Source: Novosphingobium sp. EMRT-2 (GTDB lineage Bacteria > Pseudomonadota > Alphaproteobacteria > Sphingomonadales > Sphingomonadaceae). Taken from it: 64,000 nucleotides of DNA. A model generated the notes under the pieces. The model did not search any database. It saw only the letters and a program-made list of their open reading frames with translations, and was not told where the DNA came from. The first letter of the stretch is position 1. The number at the start of each line of letters is the position of its first letter. The translations under genes and the position numbers were made by a program. The stretch spans positions 1,297,501-1,361,500 of the forward strand of contig NZ_CP039695.1 of assembly GCF_005145025.1 (NCBI RefSeq), read 5' to 3'. This document shows, piece after piece, positions 43,600 to 51,977 of this stretch.

Positions 43600-43613
43600 C
43601 TCTTCTGGCACCA
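43600..43613. repeat. Degenerate attachment core 4
   Basis: CTCTTCTGGCACCA equals the end of the tRNA-Leu core minus one G. As at core 3, it is followed by CGTCCAG-N2-GCGTCCAG (about 43624) and a GGCTGG-ttta segment, suggesting the start of a fourth island of the same integrase type. Confidence 0.6.
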
Positions 43614-43690
43614 TTTTCACCCTCTGCAGCGTCCAGAGGCGTCCAGCAAGAGGCTGGATTTAAAGGATTGTTTCATTCAAAATCGGAGGC

Positions 43691-44616
43691 TGTTGAGTTG
43701 CACTGAGAAGTGACCCGGGATTTTCATTGAGAAGTGACCCGGGTGGGCGTGGATGATGTGCTGCCTGCGACGAGCAGGGTCAAGCGGGTGATTTGTCCTT
43801 TCTGGATTTTGGGGCGGCGGAACTGGCTCTGAAGCGGAAGCTGTCATTGCCGGTTTCAAGGATATGGCAATGATGCGTGAGGCGATCCAGCAGGGCGGTG
43901 GTCATTTTGGCATCGCCAAAGATACTGGACCACTCGCTGAAGCTCAGGTTGGTGGTGATAACAACGCTGGTCCGCTCATAGAGTTTGCTGAGCAGATGGA
44001 ACAGCATGGCCCCGCCTGAAGGGCTGAAGGGTAGATATCCCAGCTCATCAAGGATGACGAGGTCGAGGCGCAACAGACGCTCGGCCAACTGGCCCGCTCT
44101 GTTTGCGGCCTTTTCCTGCTCCAACGCATTGACCAGATCGACGGTGGAGAAGAAGCGGATCTTTTTGCGGTGATGCTCAACCGCCTGGACGCCCAAAGCC
44201 GTCGCGATGTGGCTTTTGCCGGTGCCTGGTCCGCCGATCAGTACGACGTTGTCGGCGCTATCCATAAAGTCACCACGGTGAAGTTGACGCACGAGCGCCT
44301 CGTTGACCTCACTGACGGCAAAGTCGAAGCCTGCCAGATCCTTGTAGGCCGGGAACCGGGCTGCCTTGATCTGGTAAGCAATGGACCTGACCTCCCGCTC
44401 GGACATCTCCGCCTTGAGAAGCTGTGAGAGGATCGGAACGGCAGCATCAAAGGCTGGCGCGCCCTGCTCGATCAGATCACCAGCGGCTTGCGCCATGCCA
44501 TACATTTTGAGGCCACGTAGCATGACAACCACAGCGGCGCTGGCCGGATCATGACGCATGGCGTAACGCCCTCAGCGTGTCGTAGCGTTCGACATCGGCA
44601 ACAGGCTCCTGGGCGA
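43691..44616 (-). mobile_element. IS21 element A remnant, copy 3 (right end, istB, tip of istA)
   Basis: Starts with the intact end TGTTGAGTTGCACTGAGAAG and matches element A in reverse through istB into the last 20-odd codons of istA, breaking at GGGCGA (44616). The break is fused to a phage portal gene. 926 bp remain. Confidence 0.9.
43780..44559 (-). CDS. istB: IS21-family helper ATPase IstB (remnant copy 3)
   Basis: A 259-aa protein, identical to IstB of element A (24143-24922), complete from [20 protein letters not shown] to [13 protein letters not shown]. Without a local istA it could act only with a transposase from elsewhere; element A's own istA is split. Confidence 0.93.
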   Translation of the reverse strand: MRHDPASAAVVVMLRGLKMYGMAQAAGDLIEQGAPAFDAAVPILSQLLKAEMSEREVRSIAYQIKAARFPAYKDLAGFDFAVSEVNEALVRQLHRGDFMDSADNVVLIGGPGTGKSHIATALGVQAVEHHRKKIRFFSTVDLVNALEQEKAANRAGQLAERLLRLDLVILDELGYLPFSPSGGAMLFHLLSKLYERTSVVITTNLSFSEWSSIFGDAKMTTALLDRLTHHCHILETGNDSFRFRASSAAPKSRKDKSPA

Positions 44617-45501
44617 CCCGTTGTCGGTCGTCATGGTCTGCGACAGCACGACTTTGGAGATGGCGCTGTCCATGTAGGCGCATAGCTGATGGAAATCGGC
44701 CGTGCCGGATTTCGCCGCCGTCAGCAGTTCGACGGCCATTCCCTCCGGCACAACAAAGCCGCTGTCGGTGGCGATGGCTTGAAGCGCCTGGAGCAGCTTG
44801 TTGACCTGTTCCGGACTTGTCGACTGCGGATAAGTGCCCTTCGCGGTCGGCGTGCCGAACTTGTCGAGAAAGATGTTCCAGAAGCGGATGCCGTTGCGCT
44901 TGAACAGCGTGGGCCAATAGAGCCAGTGCGCCAGCCCGAGACCGTAGGGACTGTCATCGTCCGGCGCGCCGACCGCGTGAACCCAGAACTTGCGTTCCGG
45001 CATGATCTCGCCCTGCATGTTGCCGGGCACCAGCATCCGCAGGTTGTCCTGGGCATCGTAGCGGAAGCGGCGCGCGTGGCGAACCTTGATGTCCACGAAA
45101 TCAAAGAGGCCATCGCGGTAGCCCCACATCATCTCTGCGACCGAATAACCGTAGAACGAGCCCATCAGCATCTTGCCGGTGGTCCGATCCCACTTCAGGC
45201 GCTTGACGGTCTTGTCGAACGCCTCGGCCGCAGCAACGGAACGCGGATCGCTTTCATCGCCGGGGATGGTGTTCCAGTCGCGCGCGACGACGGCGCCGAT
45301 CCGCTGCTGCAAGGTCGATTTGACCTGATCGTCGTTCAACACGACATCGTAGGCGCCCCAATCGACCGCCATCGACAGCTTGGGGTCGCGCGCCTCGCGC
45401 AGACCGCGCACCCACGGCTGCGTGATGTCGCGCCCGTCGCGGGTGGTCGCGATCTCTCCCAGCAGAGCCGGTTGCGGCTTGGGGATGGTTGCGTCTGCCA
45501 T
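44617..45501 (-). pseudogene. Mu-like portal protein (DUF935, gp29-like), 3'-truncated
   Basis: Starts MADATIPKPQPALLGEIATT at 45501. VLNDDQVKSTLQQRIGAVVA, WDRTTGKMLMGSFYGYSVAE, SPYGLGLAHWLYWPTLFKRN and WNIFLDKFGTPTAKGTYPQS are the DUF935 core. After 295 residues the sequence passes into IS21 copy 3 and stops at 44572. Family members are around 500 aa, so the C-terminal third or more is lost. Confidence 0.9.
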
Positions 45502-45503
45502 GG

Positions 45504-45896
45504 TTACTTGCGGGCCTTTCGATTGCGGCGGTATTGCGCACGGCGCGCCGGATCGTTGGCGTCGGTCCATTCGGCCCGGCCCATGGCAACGCGGTGCAGG
45601 AAGACGGTGGCTTCGTTCAGCCCGGCAGCGCCATCGAGCGACACGAAGTCGAGGTGCGGCAGCGGGTGCGTATTGTTGACCGGCAGCCGGTGATTGGACA
45701 CGCGGATCAGCCAGTCACGCTGGCCGGCATCGCGCAGGGTGACATAGCGCGAGGCCGAGCCGCGACTGTGGCTGGCCTTGATCGATACGACCTTCAGGCC
45801 GAGTTCGCGCGCGGCGGTGCCAAGGCGCATGGCCAGTGCAAGGATGTCCTGTGCCGTAGCGCAGCCGGCGCCGGTCACGATCCGCAGCATCGTCAT
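45504..45896 (-). CDS. Hypothetical phage protein between terminase and portal
   Basis: A 130-aa protein starting MTMLRIVTGAGCATAQDILA; contains ASHSRGSASRYVTLRDAGQR, DWLIRVSNHRLPVN and an Arg-rich end (ARRAQYRRNRKARK). Its start meets the terminase stop and its stop is 2 bp before the portal ATG, so it is part of the packaging operon. No family is recognised. Confidence 0.65.
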   Translation of the reverse strand: MTMLRIVTGAGCATAQDILALAMRLGTAARELGLKVVSIKASHSRGSASRYVTLRDAGQRDWLIRVSNHRLPVNNTHPLPHLDFVSLDGAAGLNEATVFLHRVAMGRAEWTDANDPARRAQYRRNRKARK

Positions 45897-47368
45897 CAGA
45901 AGAACAGCCCGCTGGCCCGGCGCCGGATGGTTCCGAAGCCGGTGGTGTTGATGATCATTTCTTCAGCGGTCAGCCGCGAGTCCGGGAGCCGATGCACGTC
46001 GATCGGCGCGGCATTGTCGTTCGCGGCCGATACGCACAGCGCCGCCGCCCAGAACCGGTCACCGTGACCATCGCTTTCGCCATCGTGGACCAGGCGCACG
46101 CCGCCGGTGGCGGTGAATGCCTTGGTGATCGAGTGCAGATCGTCCCGCAGCAGCATGTCGCCAACCGGGATGCGGAACTTGCGATCCTCCATGGCGTCCT
46201 TGAGCAGCGAGGCCATCGCGAACTTGCGGACCATGGAAAAGATGACGCCTTCCACGCGCGAGCGGCCGAGCAAGTCCTGGGCGGCTTCCACGAACGGTTC
46301 GCCCATGCCGGTCTGGTCGATCGCAACGCGCGATGCCCGGTCGCGGTTCACCACGCGCGCCAGCTCTGCCAGCTGCGCGCGGAACGGTGCGCGGCGCATG
46401 GTGATGATCTCGCGCGGGTAAAGCGTGTCGCCGATCTTCACCGCTACCCAGATGCAGGTAAGGTCTTTCTTGCGGGCGATATCCATGCCGACGAAGACTT
46501 CGCCGTTCGTGGGCCGCAGTTCCTCGCCATACTCCCGCTCGGCGGTGATGATCTCGCCGGTGTATTCAACGACCTTGAAACGGCCATAGCTCTCGGTTTC
46601 AACGGCGTTGATCAGATCGAAATCAAGCCACGCGGTAGCTTCGTCGAGCCACTTCAGCTCGAATTCCTGCGCCCACAGGTCCGCGTCGTTCAGCGCGGCC
46701 TTCAGTTCCTCGACGTTGCGGTCGAGGCCCTGCCTGACCGCGTCGTAGATATCGACGATATGGCGCGACCAGATCGACGGGTTGGCCGTCATGATCTCGT
46801 AGAACTTGTTGCCCTTGCCATTCGGCGTGGAAACAACGCGCAGTTTCCAGCCCTTGGAGATCACGGGGAACAGCGCGCCCCAGATCGCCTTGGACTTGGC
46901 GTGGAACGCAAATTCGTCGAGCAGGACGTTGGCCGAGAAACCGCGCGCGGTGTCCGGATTGGCGGGCAGCGCGGTGATGCGCGAGCCGCCCGGAAATTCC
47001 ACCTCGAACGCGCGATAGGTGGCGCCGGTCTCTTCGGAACGCCATTCGCCCTCCTGCACTTCCGGCGGCGCGCCCTTCAGCCCGTTGTAAAGCTCCCAGA
47101 ACGCGCGCGTCATCGGCTTCACGTTCTCGGTCATGGCCTCCATGGCCTGGCGTTCGCCGCGCGAGAGGATCACCCAGCGGGTACGCTTGCGCGCCAGCTC
47201 CGCTTCGATGCAGTCATCGACCAGCTCGGCGCAGGACGTGAAGGTCTTGCCCGTCTGACGCGCGAACATGCCAGCCTTGAACCGGCTGCGGTCCTGCAAC
47301 CACTTCCACTGGTAGGGGTGGAAGTTGATGAGCCGTTGCAGCTCGTCACGGACCGCGAAGTCGGCCAT
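45896..47368 (-). CDS. Mu-like terminase large subunit (gp28-like)
   Basis: A 490-aa packaging motor. ATPase: FARQTGKTFTSCAELVDDCI (Walker A, about 35-42) and SANVLLDEFAFHAKSKAIWG (Walker B). Nuclease: EVFVGMDIARKKDLTCIWVA and the late SDGHGDRFWAAALC. It packages prophage DNA into heads. It overlaps its neighbours by single bases in a compact operon. Confidence 0.93.
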   Translation of the reverse strand: MADFAVRDELQRLINFHPYQWKWLQDRSRFKAGMFARQTGKTFTSCAELVDDCIEAELARKRTRWVILSRGERQAMEAMTENVKPMTRAFWELYNGLKGAPPEVQEGEWRSEETGATYRAFEVEFPGGSRITALPANPDTARGFSANVLLDEFAFHAKSKAIWGALFPVISKGWKLRVVSTPNGKGNKFYEIMTANPSIWSRHIVDIYDAVRQGLDRNVEELKAALNDADLWAQEFELKWLDEATAWLDFDLINAVETESYGRFKVVEYTGEIITAEREYGEELRPTNGEVFVGMDIARKKDLTCIWVAVKIGDTLYPREIITMRRAPFRAQLAELARVVNRDRASRVAIDQTGMGEPFVEAAQDLLGRSRVEGVIFSMVRKFAMASLLKDAMEDRKFRIPVGDMLLRDDLHSITKAFTATGGVRLVHDGESDGHGDRFWAAALCVSAANDNAAPIDVHRLPDSRLTAEEMIINTTGFGTIRRRASGLFF

Positions 47369-47907
47369 CAGTCGGCAAATCCGAGGATGCGACGGGCACG
47401 CTTCAGCGCATCGGGGTCAAGCTCGCCCTTGCCACCGGCATCGTCCAGCTTCCGGCGCATTTCCGCTTCGGCCTGCTTGCGGCCTTCCTCGCGGACGCGG
47501 GCGTCGCGATCGGCGTCGATCTTCGCGGCCGACTGCAGTTCCTTCGTGGCCTTGGCCAGAAAATGGAACGCCTTCGGGTCGAGGTCTTCGCCGTCGCCGG
47601 CCGCCAACGGCAGGACCATGCGCGCACCGATGCTGGTGAGCAGCTGGACCATGAGCTTGCCTTCGGCGTTCTGCGCGCTGCCGAAGTCCTTGGCGAAGCT
47701 CTCGGCCACCACGCGGATATCGCGGTGCCGTTCGGCGAGGCCGGCATAGTCCTTCGCGTAGCGGCCCACGGCCGAGCGTGAACGGGGATGGCCGAGGTCG
47801 GCCAATTTCTCGACAATGCCGTCGATCGTAGCGCCGGCTTCCAGCGCGCTGACAACGGCCGCCTGCACTTCCTTGGGCAGGGTCTTGATGGACGATTTGC
47901 GGCCCAT
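47368..47907 (-). CDS. Mu gp27-like small terminase candidate (DUF3486)
   Basis: A 179-aa protein starting MGRKSSIKTLPKEVQAAVVS. An N-terminal HTH (ATIDGIVEKLADLGHPRSRS) is followed by AVGRYAKDYAGLAERHRDIR and a charged coiled-coil C-terminus. DUF3486 precedes the large terminase in Mu-like phages. Confidence 0.88.
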   Translation of the reverse strand: MGRKSSIKTLPKEVQAAVVSALEAGATIDGIVEKLADLGHPRSRSAVGRYAKDYAGLAERHRDIRVVAESFAKDFGSAQNAEGKLMVQLLTSIGARMVLPLAAGDGEDLDPKAFHFLAKATKELQSAAKIDADRDARVREEGRKQAEAEMRRKLDDAGGKGELDPDALKRARRILGFAD

Positions 47908-47908
47908 G

Positions 47909-48199
47909 TCAGTCGCCGGTCTTGTGGCGCCAGACGCCTTCGACGACGAGGCGGCCCTCGGCGATGTCGCGCCCGTCCACAAGGATGCGGGCGACGATGA
48001 ACGGGCCGAGTTCTTCGCTGGCGATCAGCTTCTGTTCGGCCAGCCAGCGCAACTGGTCTGCCACGTCGCGCCGCGCGATGCGATGGCCAAGCTGGGCAAG
48101 CAGCATGGCGAGGACATCATCGTTCTGCTCGCCGCCGATGTCGTTGAGCAGATCGAGGATGGCGCGCCGGATCAGCGGGACGATGGCGGCCGGGATCAT
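47909..48199 (-). CDS. Mu gp26-like winged-helix phage protein
   Basis: A 96-aa protein: MIPAAIVPLIRRAILDLLND, then RRDVADQLRWLAEQKLIASE and ARILVDGRDIAEGRLVVEGV, a winged-helix pattern seen in phage genes lying between the gp25-like and gp27-like genes. Overlaps the upstream gene by ATGA. Confidence 0.75.
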   Translation of the reverse strand: MIPAAIVPLIRRAILDLLNDIGGEQNDDVLAMLLAQLGHRIARRDVADQLRWLAEQKLIASEELGPFIVARILVDGRDIAEGRLVVEGVWRHKTGD

Positions 48200-48558
48200 C
48201 GATCCAGCCCCCGATCCACGAGGATTTTCAGATAATCGTTGGTAGAGTTGAGCTGCCGCTCGATGCTGCCAAGGCCGCGCTCTACCCCGCTTACGCGGGC
48301 ATCAACCGCCGCGATCTTTTCCATGAGCTGGATGCGCGTCGGCGCGCTGTCCTGCTCCTGCGCAAGATGATCGACGGCCGTGGTGGTGGCCGTCAGCCTG
48401 TTGGCGAGATCCCCGACGGTCCGCGCCAGGCTGTCGAAATCAGCCTTCGTCGGGAATTGCGTGCGGAGATAGAGGAAGCCGGCGCCGAACAGGATCGGCG
48501 TGATCGCGGAAATGATCGGCCACAGGTCGATCATGATATTGAGCAGGGAGGACGGCAC
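48196..48558 (-). CDS. Mu gp25-like membrane protein (DUF2730)
   Basis: A 120-aa protein with an N-terminal membrane segment (DLWPIISAITPILFGAGFLY) and a coiled coil (FDSLARTVGDLANRLTATTT, IQLMEKIAAVDARVSGVERG). DUF2730 proteins sit at this position in Mu-like late operons. Confidence 0.85.
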   Translation of the reverse strand: MPSSLLNIMIDLWPIISAITPILFGAGFLYLRTQFPTKADFDSLARTVGDLANRLTATTTAVDHLAQEQDSAPTRIQLMEKIAAVDARVSGVERGLGSIERQLNSTNDYLKILVDRGLDR

Positions 48559-48602
48559 GGATCAGCCCTCCACCGACGAAACAGGATGTCCGAAACGCAA
48601 AA

Positions 48603-48659
48603 CGGCCTCCACGCGCAGCAGCGATGAAACTGTGTTTCACCGTGCTGGAATGGAGGCCG
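48603..48659. promoter_or_regulatory. Nested inverted repeats between late operon and Mor-like gene
   Basis: CGGCCTCCA (48603-48611) and TGGAGGCCG (48651-48659) are perfect arms; inside lie TGAAAC and GTTTCA. The region separates the gp25-like gene from the Mor-like gene and may be a terminator plus the start of the late promoter region. Confidence 0.45.
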
Positions 48660-48703
48660 CAGGCAGGGAGTCCCCCGGTGCGCATCAAGACGCTATCGGA
48701 CGG

Positions 48704-49186
48704 TCAATTCTCTCCGAACATTTCGAGTTGCCGGGCATCCTTCGGGCGGACCAGCAAGGGCGCCGCCTGGCATTCGGTGCCTTCGTCGGTCTGGTTGACC
48801 AGACGGGAAAGGTGCCGCCGCGCCATGCGCAGGATCGCGGCCCCTTCCACGACAGTCAGCCGACCAGCGCGGATCGCAGCAATGACGCCTTGCCGCCGTG
48901 CGCGCAAGAGCGCGTTGCGACCCGTAGGGATCGGCAGGCGTTCGCGGCCATAGACGTGGCTAAGGATCGCAGCCTTGTCCGATCCGACGATTTCGACAAA
49001 CGGGCTGCGCCCGGCGTCCATCGGAATGTAAACCTCCTGCCCGGCGAAGGCATCGACCAGGCGCAGCGTGTCGTAAGGCCCGATGTGCGCCGCCATCTCC
49101 AGCATCATCGGCGGCCAGCTTTCGTGCGGCTTCGCATCGGGCGGGATCGGGATGTCTTCCGGCCGGAAGGTGCGCGGGCGGGCCAT
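48704..49186 (-). CDS. Mor-type transcription activator candidate
   Basis: A 160-aa protein: MLEMAAHIGPYDTLRLVDAF with AGQEVYIPMDAGRSPF matches the Mor/C dimerisation part (an A-G-x-x-x-Y-I-P strand), followed by LSHVYGRERLPIPTGRNALL and a C-terminal HTH (AGRLTVVEGAAILRMARRHL). It lies directly before the late packaging operon, where Mu-like Mor/C acts. The C-terminal extension is longer than in Mor. Confidence 0.6.
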   Translation of the reverse strand: MARPRTFRPEDIPIPPDAKPHESWPPMMLEMAAHIGPYDTLRLVDAFAGQEVYIPMDAGRSPFVEIVGSDKAAILSHVYGRERLPIPTGRNALLRARRQGVIAAIRAGRLTVVEGAAILRMARRHLSRLVNQTDEGTECQAAPLLVRPKDARQLEMFGEN

Positions 49187-49188
49187 GG

Positions 49189-49881
49189 CTATTCGCCGCG
49201 CAGGCGCAGGATGCCGCCAAGGTGACGGATCAGGCCATCCAGTTCAGCAACATGCAGGTCATAGTAGGACCGATCGCGATCATAGCCTTGCCCCTCGACC
49301 CAGGCGGCGATGCGTTCGGCGCTGCCGCCGCCGTGGCGATCGATCCGCCCTCGCAAGGCGTTGATGACGGCGCAGCGTTCGTGATGGGTGGCCGTAAAGC
49401 CATCCGTTTCGATCTGAATAGCTGCTGTCTCTTCGCTGGTGGGCCACTGCACACCCTCACGCTCCAGCCAAAACTTCAGCGCCTCGATCACGGCGGGGGC
49501 ATGGCGATGGTCGAGGAAACGCAGAGCGCTGACACCCGTCTGACGCTTGACGAAGGCGCCGATCGCCCGGTCATCCGATTTGTCGACCAGGCCCAGCCAG
49601 TACAGGCTCCACCACAGCGCACGAACCTTACCGATGTGGGCGCGGTGCCCGGCCGGGGCGGTGTGGCCGCGGTTGAGGTGATCGAGCAAGCGCGCCATCT
49701 CACCTATAGTCATGTCCGACAGGCTTTCCTTGCCGATTAATCTGGACTGGAGCGCCTTGCGGTCATCATCATCCATCTTGTTGGCGTGGCAGGCCGCGCG
49801 GACGGCGCGGTAGAACCGCAGCCGTTCAGCCGAGGTCTTGCCCTGGCGGCGCCCATGATGGACGTGAACGGTCTTAGCCAT
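49189..49881 (-). CDS. GemA/gp16-like regulatory protein (DUF1018)
   Basis: A 230-aa protein from ATG at 49881 (MAKTVHVHHGRRQGKTSAER). The DUF1018 core is ALQSRLIGKESLSDMTIGEM followed by ARLLDHLNRG, then GKVRALWWSLYWLGLVDKSD. In Mu the GemA/Mor locus modulates host and phage transcription. The C-terminal 100 residues include HAPAVIEALKFWLEREGVQW. It overlaps the upstream HTH gene. Confidence 0.82.
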   Translation of the reverse strand: MAKTVHVHHGRRQGKTSAERLRFYRAVRAACHANKMDDDDRKALQSRLIGKESLSDMTIGEMARLLDHLNRGHTAPAGHRAHIGKVRALWWSLYWLGLVDKSDDRAIGAFVKRQTGVSALRFLDHRHAPAVIEALKFWLEREGVQWPTSEETAAIQIETDGFTATHHERCAVINALRGRIDRHGGGSAERIAAWVEGQGYDRDRSYYDLHVAELDGLIRHLGGILRLRGE

Positions 49882-50146
49882 GGGCGGTCTCCCGGCGCTG
49901 CAGCTCGGCGCGCAAGGCTGCGGTCGTGAAGCGATCGAGCTGGATTTGGGCGGGCGCGATGTTGCGGCGACCGCCATGGGTTTTGACCAGATGCCCATCG
50001 CGCACGAGGGCCGCGACCGCTTCGTGAGCGCGGGTGCGGGACTTGGTGCCAAGATGCGCCGCGATCTCCTTCAACGAGGGGGCGATGCGGCGATCGGCGT
50101 AGTACTGCTCGATGAAATCGAGCGCGCGGCGTTGCTGCGGGGTCAT
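49874..50146 (-). CDS. LexA-type winged-helix DNA-binding protein
   Basis: A 90-aa protein starting MTPQQRRALDFIEQYYADRR with IAPSLKEIAAHLGTKSRTRA and HEAVAALVRDGHLVKTHGGR: the LexA DNA-binding domain without a protease domain. Probably an early phage regulator. Overlaps genes on both sides. Confidence 0.8.
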   Translation of the reverse strand: MTPQQRRALDFIEQYYADRRIAPSLKEIAAHLGTKSRTRAHEAVAALVRDGHLVKTHGGRRNIAPAQIQLDRFTTAALRAELQRRETAHG

Positions 50147-50400
50147 TGGACGGTCCCCCGCGTTGGCGCTTCCGCGCGCGTGGCGGCAAAGACCGCGTCG
50201 GCCAACAGACCGGCAACGGCGTCAATCTCTTCGCCGGACAACCGGACATAGAAAGCCCGCCCGCCGCGCGAGATCGTGATAAACACCTCGTCGCCGAGGA
50301 CGCCGAACGCGATCCCATCGTGCACGTGTCCGCCCGACTGATAGACGGGCATATCGCGCCCGACGACCCGGAGCGGGATCAGAGGGTTTTTGCCGCTCAC
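50143..50400 (-). CDS. Small phage protein (85 aa), unknown
   Basis: GTG start at 50400 overlapping the upstream stop. MPVYQSGGHVHDGIAFGVLG, then EVFITISRGGRAFYVRLSGE and a helical end. Function unknown. Confidence 0.55.
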   Translation of the reverse strand: MSGKNPLIPLRVVGRDMPVYQSGGHVHDGIAFGVLGDEVFITISRGGRAFYVRLSGEEIDAVAGLLADAVFAATRAEAPTRGTVQ

Positions 50401-51152
50401 TTGCCGATCTCCTTGTCCAACAGGCGGAAGAGGACATCGACGACGAACCGCCATGCGGCATGTTCCGAGCGATAGTCGCGGGCGAGCTTGGCCGCCTGCG
50501 CCATGTAGCAGGCGGCATCGACGGCCGAGCCGTCCGCCGCGCGATAGGCCGCGTGGACGGCATGCTCGGCGGCTTTCAGCGCCAATCGTTCCTGCCCAGC
50601 CGTGCCGAGGGTTAGGCGTGGCGCAAGTGCATGCTGGTGCCGCGCGGCTTCGCCAGCAGCTTCAAGTTCCTGTTGGTGATACAGGGCGCGCCAGACATCG
50701 TCGCATGCCCGCAACACGTCATCGAACCGCTCGCGCGCCGCAGGCTTGGCGCCATAGACGCGACCGGCCGACGCATCGAGCCAACGGGCCACGTCCGTGG
50801 CGTACCAGACGATTTCCATCATCAGGCCGAAGTGCACACGCGTCCAGGCATCGCCATCCAGCACCGGCCAGCGTGCGGCACGATCGATCAGGCCCGACGC
50901 GAGGCGCTGGAGCTGATGCGACGGCAGGCCATCAACGACGGCCGGAACGAACCGGGCAAGCCAGCGCGGCATGAGCGCGGCGGGGCAATCCTCGGTGCCG
51001 TTGATATCCTTGCCGAAGGCGGCCAGGAGGCACACCAGTTCGCGGCCCTGTTCGTCCTGGCGCCGCCAGTGTCCCTGCGCGATGGCGCCGGCCGCCAGAT
51101 AGGACCGGGCGAGTTCCACCCGGTGTTGGCGTGTCATGGTCTGAAGTGTCAT
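50397..51152 (-). CDS. Hypothetical early phage protein (251 aa)
   Basis: MTLQTMTRQHRVELARSYLA, then CLLAAFGKDINGTEDCPAAL, FGLMMEIVWYATDVARWLDA and a helical C-terminus. All-helical composition, no known motif. In the early block between Gam and GemA. Confidence 0.6.
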   Translation of the reverse strand: MTLQTMTRQHRVELARSYLAAGAIAQGHWRRQDEQGRELVCLLAAFGKDINGTEDCPAALMPRWLARFVPAVVDGLPSHQLQRLASGLIDRAARWPVLDGDAWTRVHFGLMMEIVWYATDVARWLDASAGRVYGAKPAARERFDDVLRACDDVWRALYHQQELEAAGEAARHQHALAPRLTLGTAGQERLALKAAEHAVHAAYRAADGSAVDAACYMAQAAKLARDYRSEHAAWRFVVDVLFRLLDKEIGK

Positions 51153-51207
51153 GGGGTGATCCTTGGGAAAGGGCGCGGGCAGCGCGCGGCACCGCCCGCG
51201 CCGATGG

Positions 51208-51768
51208 TCATTCGTCCGTTTCAGGCGTGGTGGCGGTGTCGGCCGGTTTCGGGCGCGGCCAATCGACGAAGAATTCCTCGCCCTGGGCGACGTAGGCGCC
51301 GAGTTCGCCGAGCATCCGGCCGAGTTCGTCTTCCGCCTGGATGGCCTTGATCGCCGTGGGCTTGTCCAGCTTGTGCGTGGTGCGGATGACTGCCGCTTTC
51401 TTCAGCGCCACCAGCTTTTCGACCAGCTTGGCCATCGTGGTCTTGCGCAGCTTCAGCGCGGGCGGCGACGTGCGTTCGCCGATCAGGCAGCCGGCGAGCG
51501 GCACCGACTTGCGCTTGTTCTGCGTCAGCTCGGGCGCGGCAACGGCCCACCAGGCGCGAAGCTGGAGGAAGATGGCACTGGCGCGCACTTCCAGTGGCTT
51601 CGCCATGCGATCCCGTTCCGCCTCGATCCGGGCGATGGCGCTGCCAGCGTCGGCGGCGAGCTGTTCGATCGTATCGTTCAGATCGCGGTATTCGGCGATC
51701 AGCGCGATGGCGGCTTCAAGGGTTTGCGGTGCTTCCTGCTTCGGAGCCTTGCGGCGCGGTGGTGCCAT
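51208..51768 (-). CDS. gam: Mu Gam-like host-nuclease inhibitor
   Basis: A 186-aa protein starting MAPPRRKAPKQEAPQTLEAA. It has the Gam layout: a long helix with LIAEYRDLNDTIEQLAADAG, SAIARIEAERDRMAKPLEVR and a beta part KSVPLAGCLIGERTSPPALK, then KAAVIRTTHKLDKPTAIKA. Gam binds DNA ends and protects them from exonucleases. Confidence 0.88.
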   Translation of the reverse strand: MAPPRRKAPKQEAPQTLEAAIALIAEYRDLNDTIEQLAADAGSAIARIEAERDRMAKPLEVRASAIFLQLRAWWAVAAPELTQNKRKSVPLAGCLIGERTSPPALKLRKTTMAKLVEKLVALKKAAVIRTTHKLDKPTAIKAIQAEDELGRMLGELGAYVAQGEEFFVDWPRPKPADTATTPETDE

Positions 51769-51770
51769 GG

Positions 51771-51977
51771 TCAGTCTTCCAGTCTGGTTGGGGTGGCGGG
51801 GATGGTGATGAGGGCGACGGCACCGCAGACCGCGCATTCCGCGCTCTGCCGGCCGACCAGCCAGTTGATGGAGCCGCAGCCCTGGCAACGGTTCGGTTCA
51901 TCCGTGCGGAAGGCAGGAGGCGGAGAATGCGGCACAGGCACCGGGTGCGGTGCAGCCGTGACGATCGGCCGGATCAC
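51771..51977 (-). CDS. Small zinc-ribbon phage protein (68 aa)
   Basis: GTG start at 51977 overlapping the previous stop (GTGA). A Pro-rich N-terminus is followed by two CxxC pairs, NRCQGCGSINW and ECAVCGAVAL, a zinc ribbon. Function unknown; it lies just ahead of gam. Confidence 0.6.
   Translation of the reverse strand: MIRPIVTAAPHPVPVPHSPPPAFRTDEPNRCQGCGSINWLVGRQSAECAVCGAVALITIPATPTRLED

Larger units (their letters stand above)
37676..43613. mobile_element. Integrative island 3 (broken)
   Basis: About 5.9 kb from att core 3 to att core 4. It starts with an integrase fragment, then an IS3-family element, a truncated DUF6088 gene, a DUF4238-like gene, a small membrane protein and an AbiE pair. 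The integrase is destroyed, so the island cannot move by itself. Confidence 0.65.

Noticed and set aside
9170..43690. CRISPR array
   Set aside because: No regularly spaced repeats of 23-40 bp with spacers are present; repeats found are paired att, IS or operator sequences.
44549..44917. 122-codon frame across the IS/portal junction
   Set aside because: Out of frame with the portal; only the last 20 residues are true IstA sequence.
45992..47749. 585-codon plus-strand open frame opposite the terminase
   Set aside because: Antisense shadow of terminase and DUF3486 genes; composition is not protein-like and no start site is evident.
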